DNA from: Diphasiastrum complanatum
Lineage: Eukaryota; Streptophyta; Lycopodiopsida; Lycopodiales; Lycopodiaceae
Reading direction: 5' to 3'
Length of the DNA stretch: 64,000 nt
Assembly (NCBI GenBank): GCA_029204225.1
Contig: CM055108.1
Location: forward strand, 20,591,644-20,655,643
Positions 14,697 to 26,650 of the stretch are shown piece after piece. Position 1 is the first letter of the stretch. Every line of letters starts with the position of its first letter. The notes beneath the pieces were generated by a model that saw nothing but the letters and a program-made list of their open reading frames with translations, did not search any database and was not told the DNA's origin. The position numbers were made by a program, and so were the translations under genes.

Positions 14697-15540
14697 TTAG
14701 GGAGCCTTTTCCAGTTGTTGGCCCTTCGCATCTTCGGCATCACGGATCTTTCGATGAGTTTCTACAACTGTACGGACGAAACGAGACCACAGATGGCTGC
14801 ATGTTGTGGATTGCAAGCGGATTGGGCCAAACGCCAGGTGCATATTTTCAAGAAAGCACCTTGTGTACCATCGTTCCAGCCTCGCTATATTAACAAATAA
14901 TGTTGAGGGCAAGCTATGGTAGGTCCGGTATAAGGGAATCCGATCCACGATGGCTGTCATTTTGAAGGTTTTATTTGGGTCAAAATAGTACTCTCCAAAA
15001 CACATATCCCACCTGGTATCCACTTTGGCAGTTGTCAGTAAGATCTCCACATTGTAGTAGGCATCCAGTACGATGGGATTTGGAGAGTTAGCCGTGTCGA
15101 TCAGGAAGTGGTTGAGCGCTCTTTGGAAATCGATGGCCATGCTCCAACCCTTTTCTACCTTTATGATTGGCCAATTATATGCCCCGACGCTTGGAGTTTT
15201 CAACGTTGACCAAGCTCGCCTTCTAGGCATGGGGTGGTACGATGGATCTGTCCGTAATTCTGTCGGTGCCATCAGATATTCTTTAACTAACTCTGGCTTG
15301 AGCAGAAGTACCGCTTTCCTCCACTCTGGTTGAGGATGCAAGAGTGAGAGGATATCTGCCGGTTTTTTCTTGAGTAGCTCCTCAAGCTTTTCTGGTAGTT
15401 TATAGTCGCCCCTTGTCGTGACATTTGGATATTTGGCTTCGAAGAACGCCGACTATTTTGAGTCAAGTACTGAAAAAACTTTATTATACTAGTGTTTGTG
15501 CACCGCCACAAGATCAGGGAGGTTATTTATTGGGCGAGGA
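14697..15540 (-). CDS. Unidentified ORF, 214 residues open, 5' end interrupted
   Basis: I do not recognise this protein. The open frame at 14697-15341 is long for this AT-rich region, has a balanced composition with many aromatic residues, and reads convincingly (for example EKGWSMAIDFQRALNHFLID and FGEYYFDPNKTFKM). Upstream the same frame continues to about 15500 (PEKLEELLKKKPADILSLL) with one stop codon at about 15471. It ends at the 3' LTR of the next element, whose insertion at 15545 probably cut the gene. The tail after about residue 170 is rich in basic residues. It may be an extra ORF of an older retroelement; there is no catalytic motif I can name. Confidence 0.45.
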
Positions 15541-15544
15541 GGAA

Positions 15545-16113
15545 CGGTATATGTCATACTATACCAACAGGGTTAATATAGATTTTATAGTAAATAATGT
15601 CGTTTCCACAGAGGACAACGTTAGAAAGTTATGTTTTTGGTACAATTTATGACAACTGGTTTCGAGTGTTATTTTGGTTGTCGACAAACATTAAAAAATA
15701 ACCAGTATTGCTTATGTTTGGGATGGGTAATGTTAATAAATTCAGAACAACAATCTGGCCTCTATCGAATCGAATGAAGAGCGTTCTACAGATGAGATGT
15801 TATTAAAGTAGTACATCAGTACTACACTATGGCTGATCAAAGTGTCAACAGAGAATCGAGAATTGTTCAATGTATTTGCAATTGTGCAGACAATTAATTA
15901 ATCGCGTTCGCGAACTATTCGTTTCTAGATAGAAGTCCTCAACAACTAAAGCCCAGCTTAATTGTTAAAGAACACGAAGAGTTTAAGAATACGTTAGAAA
16001 CTTATGTCAATGCAAATCAAGAAAACAGATCACAGACTCAATTTTTCAGATATGGACTGTCATCTCATATGTATACATACAGCTTCATTCAATGATCGTG
16101 CTAGACTGTACCA
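15545..16113 (-). repeat. 3' LTR of the gypsy element
   Basis: 569 bp, similar to 23176-23718 over its length. The first base in plus orientation is C instead of T, so one terminus has mutated. Confidence 0.85.
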
Positions 16114-17229
16114 GCAGCTAGCTTTTGATCTTCCATTTGTTGCTTTTGATTCAACAGCTCCTGTTCGAGCTGGTCAATCTTCACGACAGCCTCCAAGAAT
16201 TCTCGATGGTCTGAGGCTCTGGTGCAAGCAAGCACAGCTTGGAGTTGCTGTGTGAGTTCATCAATTCGAAGCAGGGCCTGAAGGTAGTCATCGTGTGCAT
16301 CAGGCCCACTGCAAGATGGGGCGACGTCACTGAAGAGCTCCTTCAGCTCCGTCAACTCTTCGACAAGAGCCTTCGCATCCTCGAGCGGTTGTAAGAACTC
16401 GAGTCGAAAATTTTTGAGCATTTGGCCTTGGAGCTGGTTCAGCTTCATGAGATCGACAATGATTGACCCTGCAGTGGTGCTCAGAGACATAGCAGCTTCT
16501 GTCTTTAGTCTTGTCATTCGCTCCTCCTGTAATTGTTTCTGGAGCGCGACATTATGTTGATTTGCAGCCAAAATTTGCTGTTTCAAAGAATCGTTTTGAG
16601 TCTGAAAATTGTCAACCTGAATCGTCTTATTGGTCTGCTTCAAAGAATCAACTTTCTTTATTAAAGTCTGAAGCTGTGTTTCGAGAGAACGATGTTGTTC
16701 GATCAGCTTCGTGTTGTCTGATTTGAGCGAATCGATCTTCTCGAAGGACTCCTTCAGAGAGTCTAGTTTTCTCTGAGGTGATAAGTTGCATCGTGAGTTG
16801 ACGATGGTACTTGTCAAACTCATATACTTCAACCACTAGATTCTTGGCTTTCTCTATCATGGATCGAAACCACTGGGACTGGTCGTCTGGTTCTTCTTCA
16901 TCTGCCACAGGTGCCCCAGTGTCGCCTTCAGCAGCAATTCGTCCCTTGTCTGATGTATCGGACAAGGTTGCATCATCCTCAGAGGTGGATGCGCTCGACT
17001 GCTTCTGAGATGTGGAAGCAGATGCTGGCTTTGAAGAATCAGCAGTAGCAGCAGCTCCATCGGTTTCCATTGTTACAACTTCACTCTCCATAGCAGTGGT
17101 GGCTGCTACTTCGATTGCTGGTGCAGCATTGGATGTAACCGGAATAGGTACAGAGATGAGGCTAGAAAGAGCAATTGGCTTGGGAGCCAACATCCTTCCC
17201 GTCAGCAGTAGTTTCTCTGTCTCGGTCAA
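16101..17229 (-). pseudogene. Extra retroelement ORF, C-terminal coiled-coil part
   Basis: Two overlapping frames, 17229-16648 and 16832-16101, make up one coding region after a frame change near 16800. The first begins after a serine/alanine/acidic low-complexity stretch (about residues 55-120) and then has WFRSMIEKAKNLVVEVYEFD. The second is a long predicted coiled coil (LDSLKESFEKIDSLKSDNTK and similar heptads, many Q/E/L) ending in the LTR. It sits between integrase and 3' LTR, where Athila- and Tat-like plant gypsy elements carry additional ORFs. I see no transmembrane segment, so an envelope-like role is not supported. Function unknown. Confidence 0.6.
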
Positions 17230-17980
17230 AATTTAAAAATGAACGCACAAGCGAGAAACATGGGCTCCGACTCCAGAAAACTTCTGATGTTTGATCCACC
17301 GCAAAAAAGCTTTGTATGTGATAATGTCGAAGCACACTAGATTACCCGCAAGTGCATCCAATATATAACCAAAATTTTGTATTGATATTGTCGCATCCAC
17401 ATCCGTCAAAAATATTGCTTGATTTGCATATCTACAAAATAGTTTGAATGTGGCATCTCAGATCATACCCCTTCGTGGGTACGAAGCAGTTGCTTAGGAA
17501 ATGGGCAGCTTCATCCACCGAATCTTTATTTGTTGCAACCAGCTTTCCATCCAATGGTAGTCCGAGGGCTGTGCAAAACAAATCTTCAGAGATGGTGAAG
17601 AATTTTCCTCGTACATGAACTTTGAATTTCTCCTCCAAAATTGAATGTATAGAGTTCACAAACTCAGTACTGACTTCAGAGAGGATGATGGAGGGGTCCA
17701 CTTTCAAATCACCCAACCTGCATCGATCCAAAAAGGACTGGATGGATGCCAGGCGGATTCTTGCACGTGCTTTCCAGATGATAGTAGAGTTAGAACCTGA
17801 TCCGGAAGCCATTGTTCGAATGTTTAACGATAGCTCCGTAGATCGCAATATCGCAAAAGAGTGCTTTGATCGCAAAGAGAATGAGCGCATGAAAGCATAA
17901 AGTGTAAAGAAGAAAAATGAAAAAAGTGGTGTGGAAGGGATGATGATGTGGCATGGTGACTTGACATCTGCCACTTCCAT
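17230..17980 (-). pseudogene. Extra retroelement ORF, N-terminal domain
   Basis: The open frame at 17432-17980 (182 residues) contains ARIRLASIQSFLDRCRLG and ILEEKFKVHVRGKFFTISED with FCTALGLPLDG. It continues after a stop near 17432 with ALAGNLVCFDIITYKAFLRW. This layout, a globular part with a G-K-F-F...LGLP motif followed by a coiled coil, recalls uncharacterised proteins carried by plant retroelements. The ATG used could be at 17980 or an internal one near 17810 (MASGSGSN), since the first 55 residues are hydrophobic and atypical. Confidence 0.5.
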
Positions 17981-18584
17981 TTATGGAGAACGTGCATGGC
18001 TCAGTGTTTGAAACTATAATTTTTCAGATCGATCTTTAATGACGAAAGACCGTTTGTGAAAAGAAAAAATAAATTAAGGAGAAACAATATCTATGAGCGT
18101 ACACGCGTGTGAATGATGATCACGTGGCCATAATCTTTAATGGAGGGATACAAAAAGTAGGTCGAGAGATTTTTGAAAGATTCTCAAAAATATGCTAGAA
18201 AGATTCTAAAAAGTTTAGCGAAACTTTCTCGAAGGATCTTAAAAAAATGATACAGAAACTCACGAAAATTTCTCGAAAATTTTAGCAACATACTAGAAAA
18301 TTTCTTGAAAAACTGGAGATAATGCTAGAAAAGATTCTAGAAAAATTCTCAAAAACGATTTACGAAAATTTGATTAACAAATTTAGTGTTGCAAAAAAAT
18401 CTCGAAAAGTTTTTGAAAATACTTTTAAAATGATATTGAAAGATTGAGAGGTCAAGAAAATTTCACGAAAATAAATAAATAAAAGAAAAGTCGCGAAAAA
18501 ATTTAGACAAGATAAAAGAAAGTTCGCAATTAATTTCAAAAAAATACTAGAAAATAATAAGAATAAAATAAATAAAAATTCTGG

Positions 18585-19500
18585 TCAAAGATAGTATTTC
18601 TTCAGTCTGAACCCATTAATACGTGTCGGTAATAGTTCACCTTCAAGTAATTGAAGTTGCACAGAACCATTGTCAAACACCTCTATGACTTTATAAGGTC
18701 CAAGCCATCGCATATGGAGTTTTCCAGGAAACTTTTGATGGCAACTATCATATATCAGCACATAATCATCAGCTTTAAGATCACATTTTTTTATGTGATT
18801 GTCATATTTCTTCTTTCTTTGTTTTTGGATTTCCTCCGTTAGTTTTTGTGAAGTCTTTCGAGCTTCAGCTAGTTCTTCAATATTAGTCAACCTTTCGTTT
18901 AAACATTCTGCATCTGTTCGTTGAGCTCGAATACGAAAGGTTTTCACCTCAATTCAATCGGCAAAATAGGATGCATACCATATGTAAAAAAATATGGTGT
19001 CTATTTCGTCGTGATTTTCTCTGTGTTGCGATAAGCCCAAAGAACTGATGGTTATTTCTGATCTCAATCCGTTGCATGTGCAATAGTAATTTTAGTCAGG
19101 ATCTTACATAAGATTCCATTAGCTCTTTCTGTCAACCTGTTTGCTTTTGGATTATACGGTATAGTTTTTCTGTGTTTGATCAGGAAATAAGTTGTCAGCA
19201 ACCGTATAGCGTCATTTAAAAAATGTGTACCTCGGTCACTTACTAGTTCGAGTGGACAACCATATCTTGTGATTATACTTTTGAATAAGAACGTCGTGAT
19301 AGTTTTCGCATCGTTTCGTTTCGTCGCCTCTGCTTCAACGTTCTTGGTAGCATAATCCGTTGCAACTAGAATATAACGACATTTTGTATGTCGGGTAACA
19401 AGTTTGATTGGACCGACAAAGTCAATCCCCCACTTCTCAAATGGTGCAAGGGGCAGGATTGGTGTCAACGGCCAATTCATTGCTTTTGTAGGCTTACCAG
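18585..19500 (-). pseudogene. Gypsy integrase core and C-terminal domain
   Basis: The piece at 19064-19480 holds the catalytic core: FEKWGIDFVGPI (first Asp), LELVSDRGTHFLND (second Asp) and NRLTERANGI (Glu). The piece at 18585-18947 has KFPGKLHMRWLGPYKVIEVF, the GPY/F C-terminal module. The intervening 120 bp are out of frame, so the protein is broken. No chromodomain follows, which separates this element from the chromovirus at 1-493. Confidence 0.85.
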
Positions 19501-19504
19501 ATAT

Positions 19505-20257
19505 CTAGCATGGATCAAATGAACGAATAAAATTTGATACATCCTTGAACATTGTTGGCCACCAATACTTGGCAGTCAATATCTTATTAACTATATTCTT
19601 CAAAGCAAAATGTCCACCAATATCTTCTGAGTGTAAGACTTTAACGACCTTTTTAATGTCTTCAGTTTTGAGACATCTTCGTAGTTGATGGTCAGCAACA
19701 AGCTTGTACAGAACGTTGTTAATAATTGTATAAGGTACTATCATATATTGAGAAATTGTCTTTTGCTCCAAATCGTAACCATCTGGATATATCTGATCCT
19801 TAAGATAAGTAATAATATCAGAATATAGCGAATTTGTAGATGAAATCTCGAATAAATGTTCGTCTGGAAAATCATCATTGATAGGGTCTTCAGTTTTTCC
19901 GGTGCTGAGTCGCGATAGATAATTAGCATTCGTATGATATTTTCCTTGACGAAGCTCTACTTGATAAGTAAATTCATGTAGAAGTAGAACCCATCGAACA
20001 ATTTGTCCTGATAGATCTGGTTTATTTACAAGATACTTAAGAGCATAATGATCCACATGAAAAATAAATGCATATCCCAGCAAATAATGTCGAAATTTTT
20101 TAACAGTGAAAATCATGCCAAGTGCTTCCCTTTCTATAGCCGAATAATTTTTCTCTGATGCACTGAGTTGTCGACTCGCATAATAAATGGGATGATCCTT
20201 CTTCTGGTCATCCTTATGGCTTAGACAGATGCCAATAGCAAATGCAGAAACATCCAC
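19505..20257 (-). pseudogene. Gypsy RNase H and integrase zinc-binding region
   Basis: The RNase H part begins at MDVSAFAIGICLSH, with HPIYYASRQLSASEKNYSAI, EREALGMIFTVKKFRHYLLG and the DH pair in FHVDHYALKYLV. A linker follows, then the HHCC region with LHSEDIGGHFALKNIV and KYWWPTM. In the final knuckle pair the first cysteine is replaced by phenylalanine (SFDPC), and the next codon is a stop, so the zinc site and the junction to the core are both lost. The upstream frame overlaps the reverse transcriptase by 37 bp in another frame. Confidence 0.85.
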
Positions 20258-21415
20258 ATAACTATGAAATAAAATAGCCCAGTTGGATGGTCGAGAATAG
20301 GAACTTTGATCAACCTTTGCTTAAGATCTTCGATTGCTTTATGCTGTTCATTCGTCCTTAAGTATTCCACTTGTTTCTTCAGTAGACGTGTAAGAGAGGC
20401 AGCAATAGAAGCATGATTTTGAATAAATCTCCTGTAATAGCCAACATGTCCTAAGAAAGCTCTTAGTTCACATAAATTGGTTGGTATCTGGAGATTCTTT
20501 ATAAGCTCGACTTTATCTTTGTCGACTTCTATTCCTCTATTAGATATTCTGTGTCCAAGCAATATTCCTTCTTTCATACCAAAAAAACATTTCTCTGGAT
20601 GATGAAGAGATAAACAAGTATCTCGACACCGTTGCAATGTTAACTTTAACTTCTGTAGGTGTGTCTTTATATCACTGTATACACAAAAATCATCAATAAA
20701 TATTTCAAGAAAAGTTCTCAGAAAGGCAGCGAAAATTAACATCATTATTCGTTGAAAAGTCACTGGTGCGTTACAAAGACCAAAGGGCATTTTGTTGTAG
20801 GCATAAGTGCCCCAATTCGTAGTGAATGTGGTCTTTGAACGATCCTCCTTTCGCACTCCAACCTCATTATATCCAGAAAAGCCGTCACAGAAACTGTAAC
20901 TCTCTTGACCAGCAACCTGATCTAGGATGGAATCAGTGAGAGGCAGAGGATGATGGTCCTTCCTTGTGGCAGCATTGAGTTTGCGAAAATCCTGGCATAT
21001 TCGTATTTCGCCAGTCTTCTTCTTTGGGACGACAACAATGGGTGAGACCCATTCACTACTTAAGACAGGATAGATTATACCTGTCTTAAAGGTGCTTGTT
21101 AAGTTCGTCCTTAACCATGAGAGAGTACTTAGAATTGAGACGATACTGTCTCTGTCAAATAGGTACAACATCTTCCTTAAGATCAATTCGGTGCTCTCCG
21201 AATTCTATAGGTATACCCTTCAAATCGTCGGACGACCAGACAAAAATGTCTTGATACTCCTTCAATAGTTCAGTGAATTCCACTAACTCCGATTCTCCAA
21301 GTGACTTTGAAACATGCACAAATTTGCCAGGTGCAAGTTCAATCTGTTCAGTAGAATCTAGTAAAATGATACATTCTGTCATACTGGCCTTGGAATGGCC
21401 ATGAATTTCGTGCAT
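20221..21415 (-). pseudogene. Gypsy reverse transcriptase
   Basis: The frame at 20221-21186 shows the RT palm blocks SEWVSPIVVVPKKKTGEIRI, QDFRKLNAATRKDHHPLPL, FCDGFSGYNEV, KMPFGLCNAPVTFQRIM and the catalytic IFIDDFCVYS (FIDD in place of YIDD or YVDD). The connection has FLGHVGYYRRFI. Upstream, 21155-21415 carries the linker from protease (ELVEFTELLKEYQDIFVWS and GIPIEFGEHRIDL) in another frame, so one frameshift separates them. Confidence 0.9.
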
Positions 21416-21619
21416 GGTTGACTCCGCAGATGTTTTCTTGTCGTCAACCTGGTTCTTGTTACCAAATTCGTGTTCAGATTCATCACTCGAATCGTCAGAC
21501 TCTTTCGAGTTCGTGTCACGACTCCAGGTTATGATTTGTTCTGTTGGCTTACCTTGGTTATTGGTCTCACCAGTCTGAAATCTCAGCTCTCTGGATTTCC
21601 AATGTACACTTGCGTTTGA

Positions 21620-22135
21620 TTAATAAAGCCAAGGTCGTCCAATCAGCACAGAATAGGATGACAAACCGAGTGGTTTGATAACAATGAAATTCATTGTAAA
21701 TGGCTTGGCTTGAATGTAGACAGTGACATCCTTCAGTTCTCCAACATGTTTTCGTCGTATTGAATCAACTAACTTGATGTTTCGTTGTGTCGGTTGAATG
21801 TTAGTAAGCCCCAGAGCATGAGCTGTGTCTTCTGTTATTATATTCACACTAGAATCAGAGTCAATTGGCACTTTTTCGATCAGGCATCCGCAATGGTAAT
21901 ATCAATCTCATGTGCACCAAGATCACCTAAATCGATAGACAAAACACCAGCATCTGGCAGACTTTTTAATTCTTTTTGGGCACAGAAAGGCCTTTCAGTT
22001 GCTTTCTGTAATAAATGTTATCTGCCAACAGCTGTATTTGACATTCACAGTAGTGCAGTCTTCCTTAGTGTGTCCAAAAGTTCCACATTTCGTACACCAC
22101 ACTCCTGAGTTGGAAGAAGTTGCTTTTGGTCTTTT
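21620..22135 (-). pseudogene. Gypsy protease and gag zinc knuckle
   Basis: The minus strand at about 22060-22110 has a CCHC knuckle (CTKCGTFGHTKEDC) just downstream of gag. The retropepsin-like piece at 21620-21871 runs from MPIDSDSSVNIITEDTAHAL to SYSVLIGRPWLY. The expected D-S/T-G catalytic triplet reads DSDSS, so the active site appears mutated or diverged. Frames differ between knuckle and protease. Confidence 0.75.
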
Positions 22136-22275
22136 ATCTGCAACTTCAGAGATCTACACTTTCAAATCATTAAACTTTTTATTAAGGTCAACCATATTAT
22201 CTTCCAAAGCTTTTCAACTTTAGAAGTTGACGACGTATCCTCGACAACTTTCGTGTCATCCTTTCGTTTAGTTCA

Positions 22276-22962
22276 TCATTTATTCTTTCTCTCTCCTTTG
22301 TCAGCTTCTGATTCTAATGAATCGTTGCTTTCAGATTCCGAGCTTGAAGAACTGGTACTTGAATCAGAATCGGAATCTTCATCGCTGTCACTAGAATCAG
22401 TCTTCGACTTTCGAGATTTCTTAGTCGATCGTCGCTTTCGTGCTAGTTTCGAGTTCTCAAAATTTTCGGCACTAGCTATTACTGCTGCTAAGGAGGTCAT
22501 GTCCCCTAGTCTGCAATACCGATCAATCTTTGGTGGTAAACCAGCCAAAAACCATTCGATCTGCATATCTATGGGATATACACCGGTTAGTTTTTCTATG
22601 AGATTTTTAACCTTTCGTGTATATTTGCGAAGGGATTCTTTACTCTTCTTCTGAACATTATTCAGACGTCCAAGAATTCTAGATTTGTAACTGATCTCTC
22701 TGAACTGGTTTAGAAACGCATCTTTCAGCAAGTACCAGGTTCCTACGGGGCCTGGTTCAACTTGACTGTACCATATGCGCGTCTGCTTTCTTAGCAGACC
22801 AGGGAAAATTTGTAGTTTGTCTACATCAGTTCCCTCGTTATTCGCATTAGCGATTGATTCGAATTGTGAGACATAGCTATCTGCATCATCGGAAGAAGTC
22901 CCTTTAAAATAATTGTATTTAATTTTAGAGATAGAAGTGAAACATGCAGCATGACCCTCCAT
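22276..22962 (-). CDS. Gypsy gag
   Basis: An intact 228-residue frame begins near the 5' LTR with MEGHAACFTSISKIKYNYFK. The retrotransposon gag domain spans about residues 30-160 (TRIWYSQVEPGPVGTW, LKDAFLNQFREI, WFLAGLPPKIDRY). It then passes into a basic stretch (KLARKRRSTKKSRK) and a serine/aspartate-rich tail. Gag forms the particle shell in this family. The zinc knuckle lies beyond the stop, so the original protein was longer. Confidence 0.85.
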   Translation of the reverse strand: MEGHAACFTSISKIKYNYFKGTSSDDADSYVSQFESIANANNEGTDVDKLQIFPGLLRKQTRIWYSQVEPGPVGTWYLLKDAFLNQFREISYKSRILGRLNNVQKKSKESLRKYTRKVKNLIEKLTGVYPIDMQIEWFLAGLPPKIDRYCRLGDMTSLAAVIASAENFENSKLARKRRSTKKSRKSKTDSSDSDEDSDSDSSTSSSSSESESNDSLESEADKGERKNK

Positions 22963-23152
22963 ACCGAAGCTAATTAGGAGCTCAAGTAACTAGGCAGTGA
23001 TTTCGTCTAGATTTCTTCGACTAGTATTCTCACTTTGTCTTCGTAAAAATTCCTCTCTAAGCTTACGATATTGTTCTAATCTGGATTCTCTATCTGACAT
23101 ACACTAGAGATGAAGATGGATTTGTCACATTTCTTATAACTTTCCTAAACTA

Positions 23153-23170
23153 TCCCCGACAACAGCGCCA
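23153..23170 (-). promoter_or_regulatory. Gypsy primer-binding site
   Basis: Minus strand TGGCGCTGTTGTCGGGGA, five bases from the 5' LTR. It resembles the tRNA-Asp-type site of plant Athila/Tat-like elements, with one or two changes. Confidence 0.85.
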
Positions 23171-23175
23171 AAAAT

Positions 23176-23718
23176 TGGTATATGTCGTACTATACCAACA
23201 GGATTAATATAGATTTTATAGTAAATAATGTCGTTCCCACAGAGGACAACGTTAGAAAGTTATGTTTTTGGTACAATTTATGACAAGTGGTTTCGAGTCT
23301 TATTCTGGTTATCGACAGACATTAAAAGGTAACCAGTATTACTTATGTTTGGGATGGGTAATGTTAATAAATTCAGAACAACAATCTGGCCTCTATTGAA
23401 TCGAATGAAGAGCGTTCTACAGATGAGATGTTATCAAAGTAGTACAACAGTACTACACTCTGACTGATTAAGGTGTCAACAGAGAATCGAGAATTGTTTG
23501 ATGTATTCGCGACTGTGCACAATTAATTAATCGCGTTCGCAAACTATTCATTTCTAGACAGAAGTCCTCAACAACTAAAGCCCAACTTTTAGAATACGTT
23601 ATAGACTTATGTCAATGCAAATCAGGAAAATAGATCAGAGACTCAATTCTTGAGACAGGGACTGTCATCTCATATGTATACATACAGCTTTATTCAATGA
23701 TCGTGCTAGAATGTACCA
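23176..23718 (-). repeat. 5' LTR of the gypsy element
   Basis: 543 bp; begins TGGTACATT and ends ATATACCA in element orientation. Confidence 0.87.
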
Positions 23719-25800
23719 AAGATAGTCGTTATTCGAGTGTCAAAAAGAAAGTATTCGCGACAGATGAATAAGATGATTTTAAGACAGTTCTTTAGAGCAT
23801 GCTTTATGGAAACACAACAAATGACTGTAATGCACTAGAGCGTCTGTCTAATCAGAGAGTAATTCATGAAATGCATTAGAGATTGTTAGCAGACTCAAGA
23901 TCACTCACACTCAATAGTGTAGAGAACAGAGATAAGAGAGAATAACTCATACTTAACCAGCTCATATCTTCAGATTCGAGTATATCATGCCATATTTATG
24001 TTGATATTCAATATTTAAAATTTTCGTGGCATCACAGTGGAAGTTGATGGAGGATCAAATTTGGGGGGTGAAGAGGAGGTGAGAGGTGGTGAAGAAACAC
24101 GAGGAGAAGAACTGGCACGAGGTGGTTAGGTGGCTTGAGATGGTGAGATGGCGCAAAGAGGAGTTGCAAGCTTGAGAGCAGACATATTAGGATCGATCGG
24201 AAGGGAGGTGGTGTCTCCGGCCTATAAGGCGTACTGAAGATCTTGGTTGAAGGTGCGGTCTCCGCCAGTTGGGAGGTCAACGTGAGGAAAAGTTAGCTGA
24301 AGTTGGTGGTAGTCAAAAGTGGAGGCGGATTCGATGAATAGAAAGTCAGATCCGACACGGATGCTTGCTGGATGGATCTTGGACAATGGCATTATAATGT
24401 GCCAAAGGTCGCGTTATAGCAGATGATGAGCATGGTTGGATGATATTGATGGCAGTCATGATACAGGGCTTTGAGCTCATTATAAGAGAGACAGAGGGCA
24501 TTAGGGAGTGCGGCAGGGGCGGTTTGGCAGTGCTTAATTTGCTCTATGAGGGCGTTAGAAAAGGCTTCTCTGACCTTCTTGGCTGGTACTCTGGTGTGTA
24601 CCATACCTGGTGGTGTTGTGAAGATGAAGGGATGAACGGAGGTGGAACGAAGAGGAGGGGCTGATGCATGTGATCTAGCTCCAATTAGAAGCGTCAATCT
24701 TGCGAAAAATTAATGATGACACAAAGGCCTGCTACAAATCAAAACGGAGGACTCCCGAAAACATCGCAAAAATAGCCGAAATCCTTAACTTGGATAAAGC
24801 CAGTAAGGACAACAAAAACAAAAATATTTCTATTGGCCTCCGATGCAATCTAATAAATATGAATGAGATCCAAATTAGAGAGAGGAAAAGCCGGGAAAGA
24901 CAGAGATAAATAATAAAAAGCTAGTCTAATCAAATACTGAAAAATCAATGGTAAATTGCCATCTAGAGTAGTGAAAAACTTTAGAACGACGTCGAATTGC
25001 TTCTTGATGATTCTCAATCGGCCTTCAACTGCCTTGAGCGCTTGCTCATCTTCTTGGAGCGTGGCACGTAGGGTTGCCAGCTCCGTATCCTTGGTATTGA
25101 GCACAACATCGTGAAGTTTGCGCTAGTCCTAGTAGGTTTGCAGCACCAGGCTAGAATGGTCCTTGTAATACTCGACACGCTTCGTTTGTAGCTTTTGGGC
25201 GGCCGGTGTTTCTTCTTCTGCAGTCGCTACCATTTGATCGAGGGCAACCTAGATGGCTTGCACTTACTGGTCAGCTTGCTAGACCTTCAGCTCCAAGGCC
25301 GCCTGTTGAGTGGCAAAATTGGCCTGGGCTCTCTACAGTCATCTGCTCTGTCGATACGTTGTGCTCTAGTTGGCAGATGTAATCTTTGAGCGACCTCTTG
25401 TTTGTCCTGAGAGATTCTCGCTCTTGCTCCAGCGCGATTTGTTTCAGCAAGAGGTGCTGGCAATCTGATTGATAAGTTTTCCGCGCGGTCTTCTCTTGGA
25501 GGATCTGGGCCTAAAGTGTGGCCACATGCTATTGGTGATATTGAGCTGCTTGCTCTGCTTTCTTCAACTGGCTTGTCAACTGATGGCTAGCTCTCTTTCC
25601 TCTCTTTCTCTCTCTCTTGGTTCAGCCGCGCGACCTGATCAATCAAGGCCTGCAGTGTTTGCCCCGCCTCCAATTGACCGTGAGACTGCTCAGTAGCTCG
25701 TTCAGAGAGCATCTGGTGGAGTTGTTGCGGGAGACCCGTTAAGGCAGTCTAGCAACCCAGAGACTGAGTATCCTAGCTGGCTTTTCTCCCAACAAATATT
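23719..25800 (-). pseudogene. Decayed coiled-coil ORF region of an older retroelement
   Basis: On the minus strand from about 25750 to 24850 a heavily interrupted frame keeps a coiled-coil character (DTELATLRATLQEDEQALKA and many Q/L/E/R heptads, with stops). Further down, 24392-24697 and 24032-24280 are proline- and histidine-rich frames without a domain I know. The coiled-coil character resembles the extra ORF of the gypsy element at 15545-23718, so this may be the same kind of ORF from an older copy. 23719-24031 holds nothing I can name. Confidence 0.35.
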
Positions 25801-26578
25801 ATTAGATGATATTTTTTATCCCATATATGTGCTAGGTAGCAGTTTATACAATTTTGTGTGGCGCTAGTAAAGACACAAAAACTCTTTGTCGTAGCAAGGA
25901 GGTTTCAAGATAGGGACTGTAGCTAGGGCCTCTTTCAGATCTTTAAAAGCTATTCTAATTCCATACTAGATCTTTCTTTAACAATCAATTAAAAATAAGC
26001 TCTGGTCGCGTAAGTCATTACATAGGGTCTATACTACCCAATACTTCTCAAAAAAAGGTTGTAACTGTGTGATCGTGGTTGGAGCCATCAAAGCTAGGAG
26101 AAATTTGAGATAGCATGGCCTAATAGTACCCCATATCTAACTTAAAAATTTTCACCTTCAAGTAACTTAAAAAATTCTTTTGCAAGTTCTAGAATGATTA
26201 GCAAATATAGAAAACTTGTCACACAAGCTCTTCAATAATCTCACCTCATTAAGGATTGAAAGAAAATTCAATAAAGTTGAGGTTTCTTGCAATCACACGT
26301 TGTCCAACTAACGTGAAAGAGACATTTAATGCTCCTAATTCTTATGAACATTTACAACCACAGAAATTTCCACAAAAATTTCAACTTCCGTGGAGTAAAG
26401 CTTTTTTGAATCCTCACAACCTTCAAATAAACTTGTAAGATTAGCCAAAGTTGACCAGAAACGTAGGACAAAATTTTAAACTCCCAAAGAAAGTGTTTTT
26501 TTAGTTTTTTTTATTTTTGTAGTATGGTGGAGGGGAGGAGGTCGCCACACAGGTAACAATAGAGGGCTAGGTGAAAGT

Positions 26579-26603
26579 GAGAGAGAGAGAGAGAGAGAGC
26601 GAG

Positions 26604-26646
<43 letters not shown>
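26579..26646. repeat. (GA)n microsatellite
   Basis: GA run with two interrupting GAGC units. Confidence 0.95.

Positions 26647-26650
<4 letters not shown>

Larger units (their letters stand above)
15545..23718 (-). mobile_element. Ty3/gypsy retrotransposon, decayed, with extra 3' ORF
   Basis: Two similar LTRs (15545-16113 and 23176-23718; ends TGGTA...TACCA in element orientation) flank gag, protease, RT, RNase H and integrase in gypsy order on the minus strand, followed by an extra ORF region of about 1.9 kb. The primer site next to the 5' LTR resembles the tRNA-Asp type. The LTRs differ by roughly one base in ten by eye plus an indel, and the coding parts have several stops and frameshifts, so this is an old copy. 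The flanks AGGAA and AAGAT do not match, so no target duplication survives. Confidence 0.88.

Noticed and set aside
14466-14900. 144-residue frame across a G19 run
   Set aside because: Starts with a homopolymer-coded glycine run and low-complexity lysine; no family.
16101-17229. Envelope-like protein in the gypsy extra ORF
   Set aside because: No signal peptide or membrane segment; the tail is a soluble coiled coil.
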